Source: Isoetes taiwanensis (taxonomy: Eukaryota; Streptophyta; Lycopodiopsida; Isoetales; Isoetaceae). From it: a DNA stretch of 64,000 nt. The position numbers and the translations under genes are program-made. Position 1 is the stretch's first letter. Each line of letters opens with the position of its first letter. The notes beneath the pieces are model-generated. The model saw only the letters and a program-made list of their open reading frames with translations. It was not told the origin of the DNA and did not search any database. The stretch spans positions 2,436,545 to 2,500,544 of the forward strand of contig JAJEKV010000084.1 in the NCBI GenBank assembly GCA_021234155.1. Direction: 5' to 3'. Of this stretch, positions 1 to 11,217 are shown piece by piece.

Positions 1-1330
1 GATAAGTTACAAAAGAACAATATCTTCGTCCATGTAGTAATGCATGTCAGAAGAAAAGTCTGAGCTCAAGAAACATGCATGACCGTGGGAGACAAAACAC
101 CTAGTTTATTCAACTGCATCACCTCCATAAATTCCAAATCATTACTGTAGCTAGCAAGCAAGCAAGTTCCATAATATGCACATCCTAGCACCAGCTCTCC
201 ATGCAAACATTCCCGATTTGTTTCCCATGCAATAAATCAAACCATCACATTAAACAAAGATGCAAGCAAGCTACACAACTTAATTTCATACCAAGCCCTC
301 TATAAGTTACAAAGAATGCTATCTTCACCTATCTAGTAATCCACAACAAAGATGTCCCAAGGAGGCAAAGCAACTAGTTTATCCAATCAAGGCCACACGC
401 CTCACAAGATAAACAAGACTCTAGTGTAGATTATAGCATCTCTCTACTAGTATATGCATTGTTAAAGCAATTCGAAAGATTTAAAATCCAAGACTAAACA
501 TACTAGCCTAGTTAGATCTCACAAAGGATGGTAATGCAAGGCTGGGTTTAGTTCCACCCGGAGATCCAAAGATGCACACTCTAGCAACAAAGCTGCAAGG
601 TAGATGCATGTCACGGAGGCCATTTCAAGAATATTACCCTGCATGGAAGTCCGAAGGCTATTTCCAGCAAAATCGCATTGCGCAAATTATCCGAATGATC
701 ACTTTAAATAACATCATGGAGGCAAGCTTCAGAATATGCACAGGTTAGAAGCATATTACCCTGCATGGAAGTCCGACGACTATTTCCACCAAAATCGCAT
801 TGCATAAATAATCCGAATAATCACTTTAAATAGCATCATGGAGGCAAGCTTCAGAATATGTGAAAACATATATGGCAACCAAGGCATGCGTTTAATTCAA
901 ACTTGCAAGATAGATGCATGTCACAAGCACCTAGTTTAATACCCTAAGGCCAGGCAATAACGGGTCACAATAACTACTAATCTAGCAAATAATTATGTTT
1001 CCCTAAATAGAAGCCTAGATGTTTCTCACAGCAAAATTACATTGTACAAATTCCACAAATCATCGCCTTAGCTAGCATGTAGATAAGCTCCAAAATATGC
1101 ACGTTCTACCAGCACATCTTCTTGGATTCTTCGGACCTGTAAGAACCATAAGGACAATGGTATGCACAACTTAGCAGCATAGATCAGTCATGCTAGCTCA
1201 GATGCATCAAACATCGGATACAACAAATTTTAACAACAAAACTTTGGGAGAAAACAATTTTGGCAAGGGATCAGAAAACATATATGGCAACCAAGGCAAT
1301 AGTCAGTCACAATAACTAGAACACATTTGT
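1..1330. repeat. Degenerate direct-repeat region
   Basis: No gene is recognisable here. The stretch is built from diverged direct repeats. The clearest pair is 631-738 and 753-860 (period 122 bp), both running from ATATTACCCTGCATGGAAG to CTTCAGAATATG with scattered substitutions. Weaker copies of the same words (GCTAGCAAGC, AATATGCAC, GATAGATGCATGTCAC, ACATATATGGCAACCAAGGC) recur near 130-190, 590-610, 860-980, 1040-1110 and 1270-1320. The pattern fits an old tandem array or duplicated untranslated sequence. I see no coding potential. Confidence 0.6.
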
Positions 1331-2700
1331 TACCTGCTTGCCAGCAAAGCTTATAAGCCCACTTAAAAGATAAAGAAAATTGCATGAAAGAAAATGCATG
1401 GCTTCATGGTTCAGGTAAGGTGACTTTTTCTACTACTGTAATGCAAAACAAGAGGACTTTCACTGACTTGCCTGATCAAACTCCTTTGGATCATCAGACG
1501 CCATTGTCATTTGACTGCCAAAAATTGGTTAATCTTCTTTAGCATGCCGCTTTGTAGGCTAGAACATAGTAATACGTGCCAGCGAAGATAGCAATGTGTG
1601 AGACAAGATTTTAGCCACAATTTGATATCTTCTAACCTTCTCAAATACAGAGAAGGATTCGGAATGTGAACTAATACAGTTGGGTTCGTAGATATATAGA
1701 AAAATCAACTGTAATGTTAAGAATGAACAAAAGAACATAGACTGGGAAAAGATTGTACCAACCACTTGCAGTGGCTGTACCAAATGCAGCAAGTCTTTAA
1801 CAGATTCAAGCATCAAACCCTAAGATGGCAATCATGGAGCAAGATACTCATAACAATACGACGGCTGTATGAAGCAAAGCCTATAGTAATTTTGCCGTCT
1901 TGTGTCCATAATTGATTTACGCGAATTGAATGCATACAGAGCAGATGGACGAGGAACGACAAAAAAAAAAACAACGAAGAAAAGGAAATGGTCCCAGCCA
2001 TGTGCTATGATGGGACGGCATAGCACGAAAGAAAAAACATGAATTCAGACTGTTTATGCACCATCTTTCATTAATCCAACTATAACAGGACGTGAATTCT
2101 TGTGATGAATATTTGAAACAGATTGAATCAACAAAAAATCTGCGAAAGAGGCAGAAAATTATCCGTGACCTTCTCCATCTCCGTGGCTCCGTGCCCATTT
2201 TTGGCCGAATTTCTGATTTTCCTGGCCTTAGATTTGTAAAACTAGACATCTATATATTCAAGAAAACAATTTGGGCCCAATTACATGATATGTATAGTGG
2301 ACCGGCAATTTTTAAATTAGACCAGGCACTAAAAACCTAGATCAACAATTTTTAAAGTACACCAGACCAATTTTTAAAGTACACCAGACCAAGTTGATGT
2401 AGAGATAAGGATGTTTTTGGTGGCCCATTAAATAATAATGGTAGTAATTGTAATTGTTAAATACTCAGACATACATTAAAATATATCACGCAAGGACCAG
2501 AGAAGTGCTTTTTATTGACAAACTAAAAATGTCAGATTTTGAAGTGAAATGTTCAATAATGGCTCACAAATACACGTAACGTAAGATTTTCATCCGCACG
2601 TAAGAATTGTCAAACCCTCTATAATTACAAAATTTTCCGAGTAATACACACTCTTGGCATAGATTGCCACCGGGAAAGTTACAGGGGCAATATCTAAGCT
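1331..2700. other. No recognised gene; a few weak exon-like pieces
   Basis: Only short open stretches are present. On the minus strand three pieces have plausible splice edges: around 2204-2155 (MEKVTDNFLPLSQ-like), 1816-1762 (MLESVKDLLHLVQPLQV) and 1519-1471 (QMTMASDDPKEFDQ). They could be the first exons of a small gene running left, but I do not recognise the protein and cannot show a continuous frame. The rest is AT-rich sequence with nothing I can name. Confidence 0.25.
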
Positions 2701-2725
2701 TTATTCCATCTGTATCAAATTAGTT

Positions 2726-5118
2726 TCAGTAATCCATGTCTCCCATTCCGCCCATGCCAGCAGGTGCTTGCTTCTCTTCCTTGGGTAGCTCATAGACGAT
2801 CGCTTCAAGAGTAGTAAGCAATGAGGAAACACCGCAAAACGAAAAGAAGATTGGATAGATGAGGAGAAAGGAATCAAAGAGAGATACTAGAAAAGGATGA
2901 CCCAAAGACCAACCCGGCCGCATCCACCGAGAGCAGCCCCGATGACCTTAACAGATCAATAATGCCAACCTTTATCATATCCACATATTCACCGCATCGT
3001 AAGACCATCAAGACGCTTATATCATGACATGCCACATCTTCCCAGCCATTCTAACCTTTTTTGCTGCATCATAGCCGTAATTCAAGTCCGCTTGCTCAAG
3101 AAGCTTTCCAACAATAATGACTCCTTAGGTCCCCCAAAGATTGGTCGCTATTATATATGTGGGCATGTACAACGACACAAACACATAAGGTAACATCCAA
3201 GTATATCCATATGAAAGCATTCAAGGCACAACCCACCTTCAGCGCATTTTGAATAATCTGTACACCAACTTTCTGATCAAAGTTAGGCGTTGGCAATTTC
3301 TCTAGTTCACGAGAAGCGTAAAGGAGGGCAACTTCACCACCTAATAAATTTTCAGCCATGATGTTTAGAATCAGCCTGCATTTGAAGTGCATCCAATATT
3401 TACTGAAATGCATCCAATCTTCACATACACACTTACCTGCAACAATTCCCTCTTCCACAGCTACTTTGGTGGCATTAAGGGCATCATTCACATGATCTTT
3501 TTTCTCTCCTACTTCTGCTTCACTGGCTCCACCAATCTAGGAAATATTCAACCCAAACAATAGTATCTGTGCTCAAGATGGATAACACAAACACTATTTC
3601 TATAATACCTTAAGCACAGCTACACCTCCTGATAACTTAGCCAAACGCTCTTGTAGTTTCTCCTTATCGTAATCAGAAGTGCTTTCATTGATCATATCTC
3701 TGATCTGCAAATACAAATGGTCATTAGAAGTGCACAGTGGTCTAGGTTTCGAGAAACAGTGCTACCTGCTCACATCTCTCCCCAATTGCCTTTTTATCTC
3801 CTGCTCCATCTAAAACTATGGTATCATCTTTCGACACAGTGATCTGTATTTTGACATTGAGAAAATTCTTCAGTACAGAAATTGAAAGTGGCTCTACAGT
3901 AGCATAGTTTTGCCACTTAGCAATATATGTACCTTCTTTGCTGTCCCTAGCATCTCTGGCTTGAACTTCTCCACTTTTAGTCCAAGATCTTCACTGATCA
4001 ATTGTATCAGGTATCCAATAACACCTACAGTAAGACTATTGATATACCAGTAAAATGCTAGGTTAACGACACCGACACTGCCCCCAGTCAAAATTGCAAG
4101 GTCTTGCAAGTTGAGTTTTCGGTTATCGCCAAATCCTCGGAGCTTTAATAGCACAAACCTAAAAGGATTCTCGGATATTAGACATGGCTCCGGAACAACC
4201 ACTACGGGCATTCAAGAACACTTGGATACCTTAAATCCACCACGAAGCTTATTAACAATTAGCGTTGCAAGAGCCTCACTCTCTATATCCTCAAAGAACA
4301 ATAAGTAGTGGTCTTTGCTCCTACAAAAAGTAGGGACGCCATTTCTAAGGTCAATAAAATGTGCTCGAAGAGAATACGATAACGCGATGCTCATACCTTG
4401 AAAACAAACTCAAGCAATGGTACTATAGAGTTCACAGATGAATTTTTTTTTTCATGAATAAGTATAAGAGGGTTCTCCAGTTCCTGTGTGAGCACAATTT
4501 CAGTACCAACTCATTGAGATAATGGTAGCATCAAATTGGCATCTCAAAAGACTTACATTTTTCGAAGTTTTAGCATTGGTGACTTAAATATGGAGAAATA
4601 TATCCTCTGTCCATTTTCATTCCTTTCACAACTTCAAGCTCGTTAAATAAAGTTTTGCCGTCCTAAAGTAGAAAGTTGAAAGTGGTCGGATCTTGCTGCA
4701 TCCATTGTAACAATTTGTCCACCCATCCTCGATCCGTAATCCCATTATATCACAATACTTACCGATACGTTGATAACCCCTTCCTTCCCAACTTTTTCCA
4801 TTGCTCGGCAATCAACTCTCCTATCTCCCGCTCACCATTTGCGAGAGATTGTACCAACCTCAGTATATCCACAAGATCGTATTAATCCAAGGCCATGGAA
4901 AAACTTTTCGGATAAGCAACCGTTCTAAGCAAGAACACGGACTGAAAGCAATCTCTTCATAGGTGCTAATCATTTTGCTCGACTCTTGGTGGTCGACAAC
5001 AAACTTCAACCGCCGTTGATGCCTCGTCTAAGATCCATGGCATTCATGCCAAGAAGCCTACAGATTTGCAACCCTCGGCAAATATTGCCATGGTAAGAAC
5101 AGTTGCACATGTCGTACC
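2726..5118 (-). pseudogene. HSP60: Mitochondrial-type chaperonin HSP60 (CPN60) pseudogene, 3' half
   Basis: The gene reads right to left in about a dozen small exons that together match the second half of plant mitochondrial HSP60, the group I chaperonin that folds imported proteins in the matrix. Recognisable blocks in order are: GTTCATVLTMAIFAEGCKSV and MNAMDLRRGI (about 5118-4900), ANGEREIGELIAE (about 4850), [26 protein letters not shown] (4655-4575), LENPLILIHEKK (4480), EDIESEALATLIVNKLRGGFKV (4290-4225), [19 protein letters not shown] (4140-4080), [45 protein letters not shown] (3850-3770), [38 protein letters not shown], the NALNATK-like block, [12 protein letters not shown], and a C-terminus ending GMGGMGDMDY (stop near 2726). 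It is a pseudogene: a one-base loss in the IAE/AMEKVGKEG region, stops after MNAMDLRRGI, another frame slip in IIDLLKVI, and no 5' exons beyond 5118, where unrelated sequence and an integrase fossil begin. Retained introns show it is a duplicated, not retroposed, copy. Confidence 0.92.
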
Positions 5119-5429
5119 TAGATTAAACCATTTAAATCTGGTAAGAACATTCGGCAATGCAATCAAAATCATAGCACGTAACTACAGTAGGTAAGCCTCG
5201 TACCATCATTGGCTATGGGGCCAGCATTGATGAGCAAGAAGTTGAACTCTACCCATATACGCCACCGATCCAAAGGTCTCACAAGCTACCTTCCAGACAT
5301 GCATCAGAAACTTGATCATAGAGCAACCATTTGGCTATCGCATCTAGTTCTTCTCAAACTATGGCCGTGTTTGTTACCCGATTTCCACACCGACGCCAAA
5401 TGATATCGCCACCGCCAATTTCTGTGGTC
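5119..5429. other. Unassigned gap between HSP60 remnant and integrase fossil
   Basis: About 310 bp where the upstream HSP60 exons would be expected. Short minus-strand translations give only a doubtful hint of the VANATNDVAGDGT region. I cannot support any gene here. Confidence 0.4.
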
Positions 5430-6027
5430 GAGCCGTTTTTTAGCAAGCCAACAAAGATATGCTAAGCATATGCCGGCATATACCTGAATATGCCCACATA
5501 CCCACATAAACGAGGGTTTGCCCCCCTAGGGGCAACCCAATAAATTCCTCCCACATACCTTGCTTGTTCCAGACATAGTTTCGGAGCATGTCTTCCAATA
5601 TTCTATTGACACGCTCCGTCTGCCCATCCGTCTGTGGATGATAGGCCGTGCTCATGGATAGCTTCGTTCCAATCGTTGTGAAGAGATCCTGCCAGAAGGC
5701 ACTGATGAACTTCGGATCTCGGTCGGAGATAATTTCCCCTGGCATGCCATGAAGTCTGAAAATCTCTTTGGTGAAGAGCTTTGCGGTGTCCATAGCTGTG
5801 TCCGTGGTCCTGCAATGCACAAAATGGGCCATCTTCGACAACTTGTCGACCACGACCATCAAGGCATCCTTACCTCTTACTGTCCTTGGCAGTGCTGTTA
5901 TAAAGTCCATGCTGACGACTTCCCACTTAGCGTTTGGCACCGCTAATGGTTCCAATGCCCCTGGTATTCGGAGTTGTTCTGAACGCAAAGATCCAGTCAG
6001 ATATACGATATGGTTGCCCAACATCAA
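5430..6027 (-). mobile_element. Ty3/Gypsy integrase fossil
   Basis: An open stretch on the minus strand carries the retroviral-type integrase catalytic core. Visible landmarks are the first catalytic Asp in VSMDFITALP, the second in IISDRDPKF, the AYHPQTDGQTERVNR signature, and the third acidic residue just after it. Only this part of pol is present; no LTR, protease or reverse transcriptase of the same element is visible nearby, so it is a fragment. It lies exactly where the 5' half of the HSP60 pseudogene is missing, in the same orientation, so its insertion may be linked to that loss. A broken fossil of moderate age. Confidence 0.9.
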
Positions 6028-6063
6028 TGTTGCTTTTGGTTGCCCAACATCAATGTTGCTTTT
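6012..6063 (+). repeat. 26-bp tandem duplication
   Basis: The unit beginning GGTTGCCCAACATCAATG occurs twice in direct succession (6012-6037 and 6038-6063) with no visible difference, just outside the integrase fossil. Perfect identity suggests a recent slip. The stretch from 6065 to about 6740 holds nothing I recognise. Confidence 0.85.
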
Positions 6064-6746
6064 TGTTTTTTGACAGTGAATAAGATTACTGTTAGACTAA
6101 ATTATTCTTTAAGCTCAATTGTTGTTAAACCATGCCAATTTCAGGTTTTCTCTGCCGAAAAGCACTTGCCGTTAAAAAAAATAGCCGTTCTCAAGCATCT
6201 TATACTCTTACACTCTTACGGCAAAAATTAGGGGCAAATTTGCAATTTTTGAGAATATTGGGGCATTTTCGCAAATACCCCAAACTATAAGGGCATTTTT
6301 TAAATTTTCCCTAATAAAATCAGCATCTACTAAGCTCTTTTTATGTCCTTGGAAGCATTAGTGTTCTAGCGAGAGAGTGTTATAGCAATACCTTTGGTTA
6401 AATTTAACAGTTCACAAGGTTGCCTCTAATGTTTGGGATGGTATTTGGCACTAGAAAGATTGGACGAAAATTACAAACTGATTTTATTTTATTTGAAAAG
6501 GCATGTGAAAGATCAAGAGAGGTATGGTCTGATATATGACAACAAAATTTTTAATCCATGGAAACACAAAATGAACACAAATGGTCTAAACTCAATAGTC
6601 AATGGACTCTTGCTGGAATTCAAAAGATTGGTGCTTTAAAGGGTGTTTGGGAAGTGAATGGACAAATCTATCTGTCAAGTTAGTCATAGCAAGCAGCATG
6701 GACTGTATAGATGGCTAAATAAAGTATACACAAATTTGCTTTCCTT

Positions 6747-7515
6747 CTACATCGTCATTCTGGAACCCATCATCTTAGAGGCATTCATTCCTTTCAAGAT
6801 TTTTATTACGGGTAAGAAATCAGAGAAGCAGGGCACAATAGAAACAATCCGTTTATGCTGGGCATATCCACCTTTTGGCTGCCTCAATGTAATACTGAAC
6901 ATCATTCCTTCCAAAACGTTGCCCGCCATTTGAGCTTCACAAACATCTCAAATAAGTTTTACAGCAGAATAGAAATCCCCATAGTTTATATCCTTTGCTA
7001 TGTACAAAAGCATAAAACAAAAATGGTAACATCATGGACTTGTCGAAACAAAGTTACAGACTATTTAGACTTTGAACACAAAAAGTACCTGCAAAGGGGT
7101 GTTGAGAGGCAAATTTATAAAACTCATCTGCAGAGCAGCCCATAAGAATATGTGCAGCCCGATCAAAAGCTACAACTACTCGGACTCTGTCTTCAGTTGC
7201 AATTGAAATCTGAGAAAAAAAAATGGACGGAAAACAAAACGGTAGACAAACAAGCTTGGAAAAAAAAAAACGAACAAACAACTTACAAGCAAGCGGTAGA
7301 GGCGCTTGACGGCATTATGGCTTCTGCAAATGCAGCGTTCATTGTCTGAAAGCACCCGCTCACAATTGGAGCACACATTGTAGCTGCAAACACATCCATA
7401 CATTGAGCTGCCTGGCATAATAAATATAGAAGCTTTTTACGGAAGAAGAATACCAGAGGCCGTTGCTATGATCCATAGCCACGATGGTACACAGCGATAT
7501 GTGCTCGTCGTCCAT
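6747..7515 (-). CDS. RPA1 C-terminal-like OB-fold protein (gene or fragment)
   Basis: Four exon candidates read right to left. 7515-7441 opens MDDEHISLCTIVAMDHSNGLWYSSS. About 7400-7290 gives a zinc-ribbon-like stretch, CSNCERVL-DNERCICRSHNAVKRLYRL. 7220-7092 gives ISIATEDRVRVVVAFDRAAHILMGCSADEF, bounded by a good acceptor (TTTCTCAG) and donor (CAG|GTACTT). 6935-6747 gives VLEGMMFSITLRQPKGGYAQHKRIVSIVP and ends in a stop. The order zinc ribbon, then 'IAT-D--V-V-AFD-AA--LMGCSADEF', matches the C-terminal OB fold of replication protein A large subunit (the ssDNA- and RPA32-binding domain), where the equivalent is 'ADETG-VTLFDE-AE-LLG-SAEEL'. RPA-type folds also occur in meiosis proteins and in Helitrons. 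The joint of the first two exons does not keep frame with the splice sites I can see, so it may be a decayed copy. It could equally be a lineage-specific small gene. Confidence 0.6.
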
Positions 7516-7561
7516 CGCCAACAAACCCTAAACCAAACCCTTGCTATCTGGATGCCAAAAT

Positions 7562-8164
7562 GTAACCTACGCCACCTGAAGGTTTGTGGAAGAAGGGGGC
7601 GGCGCCACGAGCGGCCCTGGAAGAAACCTGGCGGCGCCGCCACTCGCGGTGGCGGCGCCGCCAGTTCTGGTGGCGTAGGTTTCTATACGTGGCCTACGGG
7701 GCCTGAAATTTCCCCATCTTGAACTGTGATGCTATTCTAATCTTTGTTTCTAATCTTTGTTTCTGATCTGAGTGCAAGATTGGCCAGGAAGTAAAATATA
7801 CCTCGCCGCTGAAGAAAATGTTGGAATATTTTACCGGAAGAGGTTGTAGGACTTCTGGAGTAGAGCTTCCGGCTATGGCATAGTGCATAAAAAAATCTGC
7901 CTATAGAGCTCATAGAACTTCGTGGATATGGCCTGGAAGAGCCCAGAAATATGGCTTCTGGCTTCAGAAAAAGCTTCGGCCAGAAATATGGCTTCGTGGC
8001 CAGAAATATGGCTTCGCAGAGTCTTTCATCACAGAGCAGAGTTGGTCCCTTTCAGAAAAAAACCTGGTGGCGCCACCAGAGCGCCGCCGAAAACTGAGAC
8101 CCGAAAATCACCTTAAAAAAAACGGAACTGAAATCAGAGGAAATTTCAGGGTCCCGTAGGTTAC
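7562..8164. repeat. GC-rich foldback with nested inverted repeats
   Basis: The ends are imperfectly complementary: GTAACCTACG at 7562-7571 against its complement at 8155-8164, with ACC-TGAA also shared inward. A second pair is 7688-7713 (CCTACGGGGCCTGAAATTTCC) against 8139-8165. Within the left side, AACCTACGCCACC (7564-7576) and GGTGGCGTAGGTT (7669-7681) form a perfect 13-bp inverted repeat enclosing GGCGGCGCCGCC twice. A further GGTGGCGCCACC palindrome lies near 8067. The likely explanation is a non-autonomous DNA element (MITE-like). No clear target duplication is seen. It begins just upstream of the RPA-like gene start, so it could act as or disrupt its promoter. Confidence 0.55.
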
Positions 8165-9968
8165 GGGAGGGAGTAATTTCAGTTCGTTCTAGTAATTTTG
8201 CTTTAGGAATTTTTTTTTTTTTTTAGCAGGCTTCTACACCAATTCTTGCAATTTAACTTGTCCATGTGGGTGTCTATGTCAGCTAAAGTTAACAGCTAAA
8301 ATTAGCATTGCCCCTTGGATCTTCAAATTTAGGAATCTATAGTAAGATTTTTTAGAATAAACTAAAGAAATTATGCTCAAACTTCCTCAATCTACTTGAG
8401 GTGCAGAGCTCGTGAGAAAACTAAATACGGTCGAAATGCCATGAAGAGAGCCCTTGAACCCTTGGCCAAAAAGGTGTTGCTTCATTTTCATGATGCTTGC
8501 TGGTGTAGTGCAATTGTTGAACAATGAAACGTCATGTTGGAAGAGGTAAGCATGCTTGAAACATAGGGACCCAGCACGTGATTTTGCTGAGCAAATAATA
8601 TTCTCGACAGACCATTACACTTTCACTTCTCCATTTCCTCTATTGTTGTTGAGATCTGAGGAAAATATGCTATCATTTCCCTTTGCGTTCTTCGATAGAT
8701 CTATGTTTTGGCATGGTTTTGATTATCAGATTTAGTAATTAAAGTGGGCAATATTCCTCTTGTTTGGCCATGCTTTAAAAGATTTTCTTTTTCTTTTTCT
8801 TCCTCTTTCTTTCTAACTTTTTAATGGAGTCATGGGAGCTATAACCCGTTTTGAACAAATAGGTCTCGGCCATTTAGACATTGACTTGAAACATTTTCCA
8901 TGTTGTCTTGGTTTGCCTTATATTACATAAAGTTCTAGAGAGGCGGAGAAGGGATGAAGCAATCAAGAAGCTGTCAACTGTGTTCAGGGCCCCAAGGTGA
9001 GCTTGTACTTAAACTTCTTTATTTTCTAGCATATAATTCAAACTTCATATATAAAGCTAGTAGTCAATGCCACATTTCACAAGTATTGAGGCCCTTTCTA
9101 CTTTGGCAATGAAAACAAAATGATCTTGCAGTTTGAAAATGTGTTAGACCCACAACATATGGTTGCAGCTACTCTTTAAATTTGCATAAACTGTTGGTAA
9201 TCATGCTCTTGTCTAAATGCCCAAGAAGCTTAGGAATGGTATCAAAAAACTATATGATGCGGAAGCAATAGAATATGCATTTGAACAGTTGATTTTATTC
9301 AATAGAGCTACATGCCTAACTGTTTCATATTGCTTATTTTTTCTTCTTCTTTTTGTTAAGCAAGGGATCCTTATACAGGTTAAGCATTATGTATCACATT
9401 AGAATATACATGCAGTAGAAATATTGGTAGAACCAACTAAGTCTATTGCCTGGGTAGAAGATTATGTACTCGTGGATTTGCAAAATACAATATCCCATGG
9501 CATGATGTTTCATTCATGATACTTGTATGACTGACCATGGTAGCCATAGAGCTCGCTCTTCATCAACAACAAAAAGGGAGGATGCGCCTCATCAGACAGA
9601 ATCAAAGGTATTTTTGGAACTTCCAAGAGACATGCAGCAAAGCAGGATGGACGATAATTTTTTAAGGCTCTTTTGTGCGGCTCCTACTGAAATTATATCA
9701 CTAATATACTGCTTTAAGGAACTTCTTTTACTTTAGATCTAGCACGTATATTCTGGTCTATTGGTTCCTCTTAGAGATGTCAATAAATTGTTCTCTTTTT
9801 CTTTTATAACTTGACAAGTCAACACAATTGGTTAGCATGCACTCTGGCCATTAACATCACAGGAAAATGCATCACAAGATGATGTTAAAGGTTGGCTAAG
9901 CTTTATCAACCCCAGAAGATCTGTCTTCACTTTATTCATTCACTTGGTCTTTTTCTTCAAAAATACTG
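8165..9968 (+). other. Unrecognised region with exon-like pieces
   Basis: Several plus-strand pieces look protein-like but I cannot name them: about 8400-8550 (YGRNAMKRALEPLAKKVLLHFHDACW), about 8940-8998 (RRRRDEAIKKLSTVFRAP followed by a donor-like AAGGTGAG), 9217-9310 (LRNGIKKLYDAEAIEYAFEQL) and 9527-9660 (HRARSSSTTKREDAPHQTE). They may be exons of one decayed host gene separated by AT-rich introns. No domain is recognisable and frame continuity cannot be shown. Confidence 0.3.
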
Positions 9969-9969
9969 A

Positions 9970-10720
9970 TTATAACACTCCCCGCGGTTATTGCCAACCA
10001 GTCATTGCCATAATGCGATCTATTATAGCTGGAGACCCCCATCCATCAGTCGACCTCCCCCTCGAGTCTGAGCCTGGATAGGAGTTTTATTGATGTACTG
10101 ATGTATTGTTGTACTTGATGGATGGATTATCAGGAGGTAGTTTATTGTTGTTATTGCTAGTGCTGACGTTGTTATATTTACTTCCCCTGATGTAGGAGCC
10201 CATAGAGATAGGCAAGAACAACACGTTCGTGTCCTCTACTCATTGTCTGGCCATCCCAGTCGTCGGTTAGATGGAGGGCACATATGATAGTTGTTGTTGG
10301 ATGGGGAATGTCCTTCGAGATATACGGTGGATTGTCGGGTATACATGTCAAGGAGCGTCACAATGGTATCCGAGCAATGATCTTGGTTGTCCAAGATCAA
10401 GCATTGGCCATGACTTTAGATAGGTAGCTAACTGGCCCAGTGAAGGTTGGAATGGGAATTCCAAGTCTCGGACCTCGAAAAGAGGAAGAAATTCTTTTTC
10501 CCACTAGGAGGGTCATATTTTAGATTAAGTTATCGACTAGGAGCTAGAAATAATTGAGTCAATGAACCTTCTAGTAAATTTGAAGCAAAAATTATGTCTC
10601 AACACATGTTCCCATTTGGAATGGGTCAAAGAATTGCCCAAATTGGAGTTCTTAGTAGGAAATGGTGGAATTCACAATTGGTAGCCTAAAAACTATTGGA
10701 AAAATTAAAAAAAAAAATCA
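9970..10720 (+). mobile_element. LTR element fragment (LTR 3' end plus leader), family of the 11.2-14.9 kb element
   Basis: Sequence from about 9985 to 10362 aligns by eye with the last part of the LTR at 11218-12715 (shared CTGGAGACCC, GTCAGTC/CGACC, CCCCCT-GAGTCTGA-CCT-GG-TAGGA). It ends GCGTCACA at 10362, followed directly by a primer-site-like ATGGTATCCGAGC at 10363-10375. Beyond that, the leader also resembles the other copy (CTTGG--GACCAAGA, CCTCGAAAAG). The 5' part of the LTR and all coding sequence are missing. A broken, clearly diverged relative, older than its neighbour. Confidence 0.7.
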
Positions 10721-10914
10721 AAAAGTTACGGGGAACCACTAATATAGGTGGCCCATTAAATCGGTAATTATTATTATTTTTTAAATCAGTAATAATGACA
10801 TAAAATCGCAAGATTCCCCACATGTGAGAGCCTGTTTCGCCTATTCTAGCCCCCTTTGCCCTAAAATTGTCCTAAATCAGTTTTCATCTCCTTCTCTAGA
10901 GTATTTGCCAGTAA

Positions 10915-11200
10915 AATTAAAACTTTTAGATGGATAGCCTTACATCAAAGCTTGCCTACTAACCAGAAAAGGTCTTTATATGATAGCACACATTCCAGCC
11001 AATGCCCTCAATGTGGAGAAGTGGAAACCTCTAACCATGTATTTACATGCTCATGGTTGGCAGAATTCTGGAGCTGGGCATCCCAGATTAACAAAGGAGT
11101 GCCAACAGACTTAAATCTTTTAACCTTCTGGGAAGCAAGCAGCAGAATTGAAATCACTACTAGAACCTTGAGCTGCTAGGTCATTTGGCTACATAGGAAT
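10915..11200 (+). mobile_element. LINE 3' fragment (zf-RVT domain)
   Basis: The plus-strand translation contains LPTNQKRSLYDSTHSSQCPQCGE-ETSNHVFTC--LAEFWSWASQI, the zf-RVT zinc-binding region found near the C-terminus of plant L1-type LINE ORF2 proteins (CPQCG...NHVFTC). It resembles the corresponding part of the LINE at 15.5-16.1 kb (CPLGCGMEETSNHVFLCPKIEEFWTW), so it is probably the same clade. It is cut off by the LTR starting at 11218, with a stop just after the domain. Confidence 0.8.
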
Positions 11201-11217
11201 AGAGTGGTCATGAATAA

